DNA from: Acidobacteriaceae bacterium
Lineage (GTDB): Bacteria; Acidobacteriota; Terriglobia; Terriglobales; SbA1
Assembly (NCBI GenBank): GCA_003136335.1
Contig: PLEA01000489.1
Location: 1-6,752 of the forward strand
DNA length: 6,752 nt
Direction: 5' to 3'
Shown: piece after piece, positions 1 through 5,859 of the stretch
Position numbering within the stretch: position 1 is the stretch's first letter
Layout: each line of letters begins with the position of its first letter
Made by a program: the position numbers and the translations under genes
Notes under the pieces: generated by a model
Databases searched by the model: none
Told to the model about the DNA's origin: nothing
What the model saw: the letters and a program-made list of their open reading frames with translations, nothing else

Positions 1-148
1 GTGGCTGTTGAAAAACTCCCTCCCCAGAAATTCGCCGAAATAAAATTGGACCAGGATGCCCTACAAGCGACTTTCTCGACTTGGGTAGACATTTTCAGTC
101 CCCCGATTTTTCGCTGTTTTGAGGAAAATGGACTTTTTCAACAGCCAC
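1..148. mobile_element. MITE-like element with 15-bp terminal inverted repeats
   Basis: The first 15 bases, GTGGCTGTTGAAAAA, recur as an exact reverse complement at 134-148 (TTTTTCAACAGCCAC). The match extends to 18 bp with a single mismatch at base 16 against 133. The enclosed 118 bp are more AT-rich than the neighbouring genes. They encode no transposase; an open frame through 1-186 has no recognisable protein character. Short, non-coding and bounded by inverted repeats is the form of a MITE or internally deleted insertion sequence. Ends of the type GGCTGTTGAAAAA occur on some transposase-bearing insertion sequences, but I cannot assign a family from memory with confidence. The left end coincides with the window edge, so a target-site duplication cannot be tested and the element may extend further left. 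It could also be a fragment of a longer repeat, or a long hairpin. Confidence 0.55.
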
Positions 149-278
149 GCCTGGTTTCGACATTGGCGCGAATGAGAAGGGTGTAGAGTGCGGGCGGCCA
201 GAACCAACCCCAAACCCCTGATGTTTACTGGTTTGTCACTATGGAGTCCGGTTTCAAAACGCGCTACCTCCTATCCCG

Positions 279-1263
279 TCAAGACTCAGTGCCTACGGTG
301 CCTACGGTACCGTCATTTTCTTGTTCAGCAAAGTCGATGCGGACACGAATGCACTTCTGCGACTGCTGGGAATGCGTTCTGCTGTAATTCACTCCATAAA
401 CCGCACTTTCCGCTTGGGCCAACGCATATTTGGTCAATTTAGAATACGACTGCGACGGGCTTCCGATCGCAAAAGCGATATGCCCAGCATAGACCAGAAT
501 ATCCGCCGGAAGAATCGGATCCCCTTCCTCCACCAGAGTGCCCATCGGCTCCCCGAGGATATTTTTTCCTCCGGGGTTCATGCTGATGCCGTCGATTGGA
601 ACCCCGCACACTTTCCTGAACACGTGCCTCACGAATCCGCCACAATCGAAGCGCTGTGTATCATCGCATCCCTCTCCCCAAACCACGGCGTTGGTCACGT
701 TCATCGAGGTCGAATAGTCCATGATGGAGTCGCCCTTGACGACTCTGGGTGTTAAATCATCCCCCAGCCGACCTGAGACGCCGGGTTCTTGCCATTCTTC
801 TCGATAAACGCCAGCAACTCCTTTGTGGATATAGCGTCAGGCGGGCCCACCGCCGGAATAGCAATCTTCCTGGCAGGCTTTGCGGCTGCCAGACCGTCGT
901 GTCGAAAACGGCCGGCGCAGACATATACAACATTGCTGACGGTGATCGTCGCTGCGCCGAAGCAAGACTGTTCGGGTTTATTGGCGTCCAGCACTCCCGG
1001 AGCATATTGGACCGCCCCATTGGCCGTTGGTTTGTCCCCGGCAGCGCCCCAAAGATAGTGGGCCCCGTCGTCGGCCAAACGCTTGGCGTACGCCAAAATG
1101 TCGTTTCTTTTTTGGTTGCATAGCTGTTCCAAAAATCCATGACGAATGCTGCATCGGTGTAAATCTCGCTTCTGAAGCTTCCAAGGCGGCACACATTGTA
1201 CAACGACTCGCCTGCTGAGATGGCTGCGCGGAATTGAAAGCCGTCGCCATACGCGTCAAGGGC
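279..1263 (-). pseudogene. Frameshifted NlpC/P60-type cysteine peptidase (cell-wall hydrolase-like)
   Basis: Three minus-strand frames join into one protein of about 325 residues. The 3' part (722-279) has the NlpC/P60 core: RFDCGGFV with nucleophile Cys27 of that segment, AGHIAFAIG with His81, and a polar third position in ALAQAES (Gln103). The middle part (about 1110-752) supplies the usual N-terminal segment AYAKRLADDGAHYLWGAAG. The 5' part (1263 to about 1110) reads plausibly (FRAAISAGES, SEIYTDAAFVMDFWNSY), with no domain I recognise. One extra base in the G5 run (761-765 on the plus strand) would restore middle to end (GWGDDLTPRVVKGD). One extra base in the A6 run (1108-1113) would restore front to middle. 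A third shift near 1264-1265 may link to LPEVK upstream, so the true start is unknown. No signal peptide is visible. Family members cleave peptidoglycan peptides (gamma-D-Glu-diamino acid bonds) or related amides; this copy is probably inactive. The C-terminal tail carries a 9-nt tandem duplication (290-307) giving GTVGTV. Confidence 0.72.
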
Positions 1264-1319
1264 TTAACTTCTGGGAGACTCGCGCGGACTAATATCGGTG
1301 CAGTCGAGCCGCGGCTCCG

Positions 1320-1328
1320 TGCTATAAT
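1320..1328 (+). promoter_or_regulatory. Extended -10 promoter for yebC
   Basis: TGCTATAAT is a perfect TATAAT hexamer preceded by the TGn extension, which lets sigma-70-type polymerase work with a poor -35 box. No good TTGACA match lies 16-18 bp upstream. It sits about 95 bp before the yebC start, giving a leader of roughly 85-90 nt. This is a sequence match only. Confidence 0.5.
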
Positions 1329-1423
1329 TCGTGTTCGCCTGTATCCATCATCGAGGTAATCCTGTGATCTCCTCTGAAGGCGAATCCTGCGCCATCCAAG
1401 ATCTTTAGATACGAGGTCTAACC

Positions 1424-2173
1424 ATGTCTGGCCATTCAAAATGGGCGACAATCAAGCACAAGAAGGGCGCGCTCGACGCCAAGCGCGGCAAGATTTTTAC
1501 CCGTCTCATTAAGGAAATCAGCATTGCCGCAAAGAACGGCGGCGGCGATCCTGATACCAACCCGCGCTTGCGCGGCGCCATCGTCGCGGCCAAGGCCGAG
1601 AATATGCCCGCCGATAACATCAAGCGGGCCATCCAGCGGGGCACCGGCGAATTGCCCGGCGCCAACTACGAGGAATTCTCGCTCGAAGGCTACGGGCCTG
1701 GCGGAGTCGCGGTATTGCTCGACATCAACACCGATAATCGCAATCGCACCGTCAGCGAGATCCGTCACGTCTTCGGCAAAAACGGCGGCAACATGGCCGA
1801 AGCCGGCGCCGTCTCCTGGATGTTCCACAAGAAGGGCGACATCCTCATCGCCAAGACGGCTGCCAAAGAAGACGATTTGATGAACATCGTTCTCGAATCC
1901 GGTGGAGAAGATCTGAATGACGATGGCGACAACTGGGAAATTCTGACAGAAACTTCCGCCTACGAAACCGTGCTGGAAGCGGTGAAAAAAGCCGGCATCG
2001 AGCCCATATCCGCCAGCGTTGCCATGATTCCGCAGAACTACATCAAACTGGAAGGCGCCGCGGCCAACACCATGATCCGCCTCATGGAAGCGCTCGAAGA
2101 ACAGGACGATGTGCAGAACGTGCACTCGAATTTCGACATCGATCAGAAACTGCTGGAAGAAGTCGCGGGATAG
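1424..2173 (+). CDS. yebC: YebC/TACO1-family translation-associated protein
   Basis: A complete 249-residue member, the normal family length. It opens with the signature MSGHSKWATIKHKKG (residues 1-15). The N-terminal helical domain follows (KRGKIFTRLIKEI, 20-32; NPRLRGAI, 46-53; NMPADNIKRAIQRGTG, 60-75), then EGYGPGG (88-94), TDNRNRT (103-109) and a C-terminal VQNVHSNFDI near 229-238. The ATG has a GAGGT Shine-Dalgarno at 1413-1417, 6 bases upstream, which fixes the start. The family was long annotated as a transcriptional regulator; mitochondrial TACO1 and more recent bacterial work point to a ribosome-associated role in relieving stalls, notably at proline-rich stretches. It acts in the cytoplasm. 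It has its own promoter and terminator, so it is probably monocistronic. ruvC, a common neighbour elsewhere, is absent here. Confidence 0.97.
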   Translation: MSGHSKWATIKHKKGALDAKRGKIFTRLIKEISIAAKNGGGDPDTNPRLRGAIVAAKAENMPADNIKRAIQRGTGELPGANYEEFSLEGYGPGGVAVLLDINTDNRNRTVSEIRHVFGKNGGNMAEAGAVSWMFHKKGDILIAKTAAKEDDLMNIVLESGGEDLNDDGDNWEILTETSAYETVLEAVKKAGIEPISASVAMIPQNYIKLEGAAANTMIRLMEALEEQDDVQNVHSNFDIDQKLLEEVAG

Positions 2174-2197
2174 TTTTGGAATATCCGAAGATCGCCG

Positions 2198-2223
2198 AGC
2201 CGCCCTGGTTTGGGGCGGCTTTT
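2198..2223 (+). terminator. Intrinsic terminator of yebC
   Basis: AGCCGCCC (2198-2205) pairs perfectly with GGGCGGCT (2213-2220) around a 7-base loop, and the stem runs into TTTGTT. It starts 24 bases after the yebC stop codon. A GC-rich stem followed by a T-run is the classic Rho-independent form, although the T-run is short and interrupted by a G. Confidence 0.85.
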
Positions 2224-2272
2224 GTTCTTGCGAGATTCTTGCCGAATCACTAGTGCATTCTGCGGACCGAAG

Positions 2273-2306
2273 TTTTCAACATGTTCGTGGAAAATGCTGT
2301 GGAAAA
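2273..2306. promoter_or_regulatory. Cluster of three DnaA-box-like 9-mers
   Basis: Between yebC and tlyA lie TTTTCAACA (2273-2281, read TGTTGAAAA on the minus strand), CGTGGAAAA (2286-2294) and TGTGGAAAA (2298-2306). Against the DnaA consensus TGTGGATAA they have two, two and one mismatches. The last two are direct repeats spaced 12 bp apart; the first is inverted. A DnaA titration or regulatory site is possible, but there is no dnaA, no dnaN and no AT-rich unwinding region, so an origin is not supported. The rest of 2174-2410 holds only the yebC terminator, a weak hairpin (GCTTCA at 2344 with TGAAGC at 2361) and an 8-base direct repeat ACCTTCGT at 2317 and 2377. Confidence 0.25.
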
Positions 2307-2410
2307 GGGCCACGCTACCTTCGTAAGTGATTCACCGAGAGATGCTTCAACACTTTGCACTGAAGCGAGTGCTGGCACCTTCGTGGTAGGACTCGCGGGC
2401 AAAATAAGTT

Positions 2411-3160
2411 TTGAAAGTTAGAATCGACAAGCTTCTTGTGGACCGTGGACTGGCGGCCTCGCGCGAGCGCGCCCAGGCTCTTATTCTTGCGGGCAAGGTG
2501 CTGGTGGACGATCAGAAACTCGAGAAAGCGGGCGCGCAGGTCTCAGCGGAGTGCGCGGTCCGCCTGCTCGGCGAAGATCTCAAATATGTGAGCCGCGGCG
2601 GACTGAAGTTGGAGCGCGCCCTCGACCACTGGAATATTGCAGTCGCGGGAAAGATTTGTCTTGATATAGGCGCGTCCACCGGAGGGTTCACCGATTGTCT
2701 GCTGCAGTATGGCGCTGCGCAAGTCATCGCGGTGGACACAGGTTACGGGCAGATGGACTTCAAACTTCGCCAGGATGCGCGAGTCCGGCTCCTGGAAAAA
2801 ACCAACGCTCGTTACCTGACGGGTGAAGCGATTGGGGTTACCGCAGATTTCATCGCGATGGACGTTTCCTTCATCTCCGCAACTCTGGTGCTTCCGGCCG
2901 TGATTGGCGCCGCCTTTCCAGAATCGCCGGACGAACGCCCGGGGCGAATAATTGTCGTGCTGGTAAAACCCCAGTTCGAAGCGGGCAGGGAACATGTGGG
3001 CAAGGGAGGCATCGTGCGCGACGAGGCCGCCCAACTCGCATCCGTGGAGAAAGTGAGAACCGCGCTGCAAACTCTGGGCGCGGCGCAGACCGATACAATC
3101 GAGTCGCCAATCTTGGGCGCCGAAGGCAATCGCGAGTTCCTTCTCTACGGCCTGTTTTAG
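2411..3160 (+). CDS. tlyA: TlyA-type rRNA 2'-O-methyltransferase (S4 + FtsJ domains)
   Basis: 249 residues, normal for the family. An S4 RNA-binding domain covers about residues 3-62 (RIDKLLVDRGLAASRERAQA, then ILAGKVLV). An FtsJ-like Rossmann methyltransferase follows: SRGGLKL (61-67), SAM-binding DIGASTGGFTDCLL (85-98), VDTGYGQ (108-114), AMDVSFIS (149-156), VKPQFEAG (185-192) and GNREFLLY (239-246). The K-D-K-E tetrad of 2'-O-methyltransferases appears intact as Lys66, Asp151, Lys186 and Glu242. Characterised TlyA proteins use SAM to methylate 2'-hydroxyls in 16S and/or 23S rRNA; the mycobacterial enzyme determines capreomycin sensitivity. Family members are often misannotated as haemolysins. 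The start is TTG: it places the S4 domain at the usual distance from the N-terminus, and no in-frame ATG precedes it. No convincing Shine-Dalgarno is present. nadK follows 70 bp downstream. Confidence 0.95.
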   Translation: MKVRIDKLLVDRGLAASRERAQALILAGKVLVDDQKLEKAGAQVSAECAVRLLGEDLKYVSRGGLKLERALDHWNIAVAGKICLDIGASTGGFTDCLLQYGAAQVIAVDTGYGQMDFKLRQDARVRLLEKTNARYLTGEAIGVTADFIAMDVSFISATLVLPAVIGAAFPESPDERPGRIIVVLVKPQFEAGREHVGKGGIVRDEAAQLASVEKVRTALQTLGAAQTDTIESPILGAEGNREFLLYGLF

Positions 3161-3187
3161 TCCTCAGTGTTCTCCGTGTCCTCTGTG
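3161..3187 (+). repeat. Three tandem 9-nt units (TYCTCNGTG) between tlyA and nadK
   Basis: Immediately after the tlyA stop codon come TCCTCAGTG, TTCTCCGTG and TCCTCTGTG head to tail, fitting TYCTCHGTG with variation only at positions 2 and 6. The copies differ from one another, so this is not a fresh slippage product. Function unknown. It may be a fragment of a dispersed extragenic repeat. Confidence 0.6.
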
Positions 3188-3207
3188 ATCAAAACCTTGA
3201 GATTCTG

Positions 3208-3213
3208 TACAAT
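3208..3213 (+). promoter_or_regulatory. Possible -10 box for nadK
   Basis: TACAAT lies 17 bases before the nadK ATG. No good -35 is found at 17-18 bp spacing. If active, transcription would start near 3220 and leave a leader of only about 10 nt, which would fit the absence of a Shine-Dalgarno before nadK. The alternative is read-through from tlyA, since no terminator is seen between them. Confidence 0.25.
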
Positions 3214-3230
3214 CTCTCTTTCAACATCCC

Positions 3231-4115
3231 ATGGCCAATTCGCATGCATCTTTCCAGAAGACCGCCGCCATCATTTCGCGGCCTGCTCGCCCTCTGGTCG
3301 CACAAATTATTCCGGGGCTCCTCGCCTGGCTTGCTGAGCACGGCTACAGAGTCATCATCGATCTGGAAACATCGCAATATACCAATGGGCAGCAGATCGT
3401 GCCTCGCGCACAAATGGCGTCGCAGGCGCTCGATCTCGTGGTTGTGCTTGGCGGCGATGGCACGCTTCTGTCGGCCGCACGAATTACGGCAGCTGTGGAT
3501 GTTCCTCTGCTCGGCGTCAACCTTGGATCGCTCGGATTCTTGACGGAAGTGCCTCTGCAATCGCTCTACCACATGCTCGAAGCGATCGCGCAGGGACGCG
3601 CCGCGGTCGAATATCGCTCACTCATGCAGGTTGAGTTGATGCGCGAAGACGAGGTTCGCAGCAGCTATCTGGTCTTTAACGACGCGGTAGTCAACAAGAC
3701 CGCCCTCGCCCGCCTCAATACTTACGACCTCTACATCGACAAGGCGTTTGTTTCCAGCTATCGGGCGGATGGCATGATCGTGGCCACGCCGACAGGATCG
3801 ACGGCGTATTCTCTATCTGCTGGCGGACCGGTCCTCATGCCCAGCGTTAAGGCATTCGTGGTGACGCCGGTTGCGCCGCATTCCCTAACACATCGCCCGC
3901 TGGTAGTGCCGGATTCGGTGGAAATTGAAATCCTGCTGCGCAGCGAAGAGGAGGTCGCCTACCTGAGCCTGGACGGACAGCCGGGTCTGGACCTGCGGGA
4001 CGGCGATCGCGTGCGCTGCCGCCGCTCCGAGCATCAGGTGAATCTCTTCCGCACCGGAACCGACTTTTTTCACGTGCTTCGCACCAAGCTGAAGTGGGGA
4101 GAACGACAAAACTGA
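3231..4115 (+). CDS. nadK: NAD kinase
   Basis: 294 residues, the usual length. It transfers phosphate from ATP (or polyphosphate in some members) to the 2'-hydroxyl of NAD, giving NADP, in the cytoplasm. Diagnostic motifs are in order: AAIISRPARP near the N-terminus (12-21), VVLGGDGTLL (71-80) with the GGDGT phosphate-binding and catalytic motif at 74-78, GVNLGSLGFLTEV (95-107), FND (149-151; many homologues have NE at the last two positions), RADGMIVATPTGSTAYSLSA (178-197), GGP (198-200) and LDGQ (247-250). The ATG at 3231 puts the first beta-strand at the expected distance from the N-terminus, although no Shine-Dalgarno precedes it. tlyA-nadK adjacency is common in bacteria, often with recN following; here recN is absent and a DinB fragment starts 9 bases after the nadK stop codon. 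Confidence 0.96.
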   Translation: MANSHASFQKTAAIISRPARPLVAQIIPGLLAWLAEHGYRVIIDLETSQYTNGQQIVPRAQMASQALDLVVVLGGDGTLLSAARITAAVDVPLLGVNLGSLGFLTEVPLQSLYHMLEAIAQGRAAVEYRSLMQVELMREDEVRSSYLVFNDAVVNKTALARLNTYDLYIDKAFVSSYRADGMIVATPTGSTAYSLSAGGPVLMPSVKAFVVTPVAPHSLTHRPLVVPDSVEIEILLRSEEEVAYLSLDGQPGLDLRDGDRVRCRRSEHQVNLFRTGTDFFHVLRTKLKWGERQN

Positions 4116-4124
4116 GGCGGAAGT

Positions 4125-4482
4125 ATGAACATCCTTCGAATTAGCGTTGTTGCCGCATTGTTCGCGTTGGCAGCCTCCGCGTTCGGTCAGGATCCGGTCG
4201 CAAAGCCTGCCAGCGAGTCCTCCACGATTCTGGAAACCTGGTCGATGATCGAGAAAGACTTTACCTCCGCCGCCGATGCCATGCCGGAAGAAAAATATTC
4301 CTTCGTTCCCTCGGCCGAGAATTCAAAGGCGCGCAATTTTGCGCAACAGGTGGGGCATGTGGCGTGCGCCGATTTTGCCTTTTTCAAAGAATTCGAGGGG
4401 ACGAAGCCGGGCGAGGACTGCCGTTACTAACGGTAAAGAGCCGAAGAAGAGCAAAGCGGAAATCATGAAGTACTGCGCATGA
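4125..4482 (+). pseudogene. Truncated, frameshifted DinB/DUF664-like secreted protein
   Basis: The first frame (4125-4430, 101 residues) begins with a Sec signal peptide: MNILR, a hydrophobic stretch VVAALFALAASAF, then likely cleavage near FGQ. A four-helix DinB-type start follows: ILETWSMIEKDFTSAADAMP (35-54), EEKYSFVP (55-62) and FAQQVGHVACADFAFF (72-87), whose His78 fits the first metal-ligand histidine of this family. It stops at TAA 4428-4430. Skipping one C at 4421-4422 restores GEDC into VTNGKEPKKSKAEIMKYCA, which ends at 4482. Complete relatives are about 160-180 residues and carry further helices with more metal-binding histidines; these are missing here. The fragment is therefore both frameshifted and cut short at its 3' end, 48 bp before the convergent lysA stop. 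Its function, if ever expressed, is unknown; DinB-like proteins are metal-binding, some thiol-dependent transferases. GGCGGAAG lies just before the ATG. Confidence 0.68.
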
Positions 4483-4530
4483 ATGGCATCGTGCCGCCAG
4501 CCAGTCCATGAGTGCCTAGGTCAGCAGCGA

Positions 4531-5859
4531 TTACAATTCGGCGCGCAGCAGGTCCGAAACTTTTTCCCGCCGCCGGATCACCTTGGCCGATTTGCCTGTA
4601 ACCAGCACCTCCGCCGGGCGCGTACGAGTGTTGTAGTTCGACGCCAGCACCATTCCGTAGGCGCCAGCATCCAGAATGGCGAGCAGATCTCCTTCATCGA
4701 CCACCGACAATTCGCGGTCGAGGGCAAAGAAATCTCCGGTCTCGCATACTGGGCCGACAATATCGGTGACTTCTGCTTTCGCCGCCGAAGCCGCGCTCTT
4801 AGTGACGGGAACAATCTCGTGATAGGCGCCATAAAGCGCGGGCCGGATCAAGTCGTTCATCGCAGCATCGACCACCAGAAATCGCTTGCCGTCATTTGCC
4901 TTGCGGTAGACCACTGAGGTGACCAAAACACCCGCCGGGCCTATGATTGACCGCCCAGGTTCCAGAAGTAGCCAAACGTCCAAGCCTCGCAGGGGCCTGG
5001 CGAGCGCGCGCGCATACGCCACCACATCGGCGGAAACATCATCCGCATCGGCCTTTTCGTAGGCAATGCCCAGCCCGCCACCCGCGTCGATGTAGTCGAT
5101 GCGATGGCCATCTCTGCGCAGTTCGCGGACCAGATCTGCCACACGCGCCATAGCTTCGCCGAAAGGTGCGACATCCGTGATCTGCGAGCCGATGTGAACG
5201 CTCACTCCACACACCTTGAGATATCGCGCCCCCGACGCTTTAGCGTAGAGCGCCCGCGCTTCGCGGATAGGCACTCCGAACTTGTGCTTGCGCAAGCCCG
5301 TAGAAATGTAGGGATGAGTCTCGGCCGCGACATGGGGATTCACCCGTAGCGCCAGAGGCGCCGTCTTCCGCAGGCGGCCGGCGCACTCTGCCAGCGTCCA
5401 TAATTCCGACTCACTCTCCACGTTAAAAAGCATGATTCCGGCCTTTAACGCAGCGCTCAGTTCCTCGCGCGTCTTTCCCACGCCGGAGAACACTACTTCC
5501 TTCGCCGCCTTGCGGTCTGCGATGAGAATACGTTCCAGTTCTCCGCCGGAAACCACGTCGAACCCGCATCCCTTCCTGGCTAACAGTCGCAGAAGGGTCA
5601 GGTTCGAATTCGCTTTAACGGAGTAGCAGATGGTATGCGGCAGGTCACGGAACGCATCGTCGAATGCGTCATAGCGCTCGCGGATTGTAGACGCGGAGTA
5701 GACATAGAGAGGCGTGCCGTGCCGCTCGGCCAGCTTTGGCAGGGCCACGTCTTCGCAGTGCAGGACAAACTGTCCGCCACGTCGAAAGATGCCGCGTTTC
5801 ATCTCGCGATAGACGAATCCGGGGGAACGCGCCACTATGTTCTGACTACGCGAGGTCAT
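4531..5859 (-). CDS. lysA: Diaminopimelate decarboxylase
   Basis: 442 residues. A PLP-dependent fold-III decarboxylase that converts meso-diaminopimelate to L-lysine and CO2, the last step of lysine synthesis. Visible motifs: CYSVKANSN (78-86) with PLP-binding Lys82, FDVVSGGEL (100-108), HKFGV (192-196), HIGSQ (222-226), DAGGGLGI (258-265), LLEPGRSI (298-305), the active-site segment MNDLIRPALYGAYH (334-347), CETGD (372-376) with the catalytic Cys372, and DAGAYG (397-402). The chosen ATG overlaps the stop of the upstream phosphatase gene as ATGA, suggesting translational coupling; only a weak AAGAAAAA precedes it. Met20 (MKRGIFRRGGQ) is an alternative start closer to the usual family N-terminus and would remove 19 poorly conserved-looking residues. 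It converges on the DinB fragment, and no clear terminator is seen between them. Confidence 0.96.
   Translation of the reverse strand: MTSRSQNIVARSPGFVYREMKRGIFRRGGQFVLHCEDVALPKLAERHGTPLYVYSASTIRERYDAFDDAFRDLPHTICYSVKANSNLTLLRLLARKGCGFDVVSGGELERILIADRKAAKEVVFSGVGKTREELSAALKAGIMLFNVESESELWTLAECAGRLRKTAPLALRVNPHVAAETHPYISTGLRKHKFGVPIREARALYAKASGARYLKVCGVSVHIGSQITDVAPFGEAMARVADLVRELRRDGHRIDYIDAGGGLGIAYEKADADDVSADVVAYARALARPLRGLDVWLLLEPGRSIIGPAGVLVTSVVYRKANDGKRFLVVDAAMNDLIRPALYGAYHEIVPVTKSAASAAKAEVTDIVGPVCETGDFFALDRELSVVDEGDLLAILDAGAYGMVLASNYNTRTRPAEVLVTGKSAKVIRRREKVSDLLRAEL

Noticed and set aside
1..186. Plus-strand open frame through the MITE-like element
   Set aside because: It crosses both inverted repeats, has no domain character, and its ends are set by the repeat sequence.
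149..278. tRNA or small RNA gene in the gap before the NlpC/P60 pseudogene
   Set aside because: No cloverleaf, promoter or terminator could be found by eye.
978..1451. Minus-strand open frame of 157 codons running into the yebC start
   Set aside because: It overlaps the yebC promoter, leader and start, and its 3' part lies in a different frame from the recognisable NlpC/P60 segments. Only its LPEVK stretch near 1270 may be a remnant of that gene's upstream end.
1436..2125. Long minus-strand open frame opposite yebC (229 codons)
   Set aside because: It is the antisense shadow of a complete, motif-rich yebC, and its translation shows no family features.
2273..2306. Chromosomal replication origin
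   Set aside because: The 9-mers are imperfect, there is no AT-rich unwinding region, and no dnaA, dnaN or gidA gene is near.
2344..2366. Hairpin GCTTCA/TGAAGC before tlyA as a riboswitch or attenuator
   Set aside because: A six-base stem with an 11-base loop and no conserved aptamer features or T-run; likely chance.
2411..3160. Haemolysin function for tlyA
   Set aside because: The S4 plus FtsJ architecture and intact methyltransferase motifs indicate an rRNA methyltransferase; the haemolysin label is historical.
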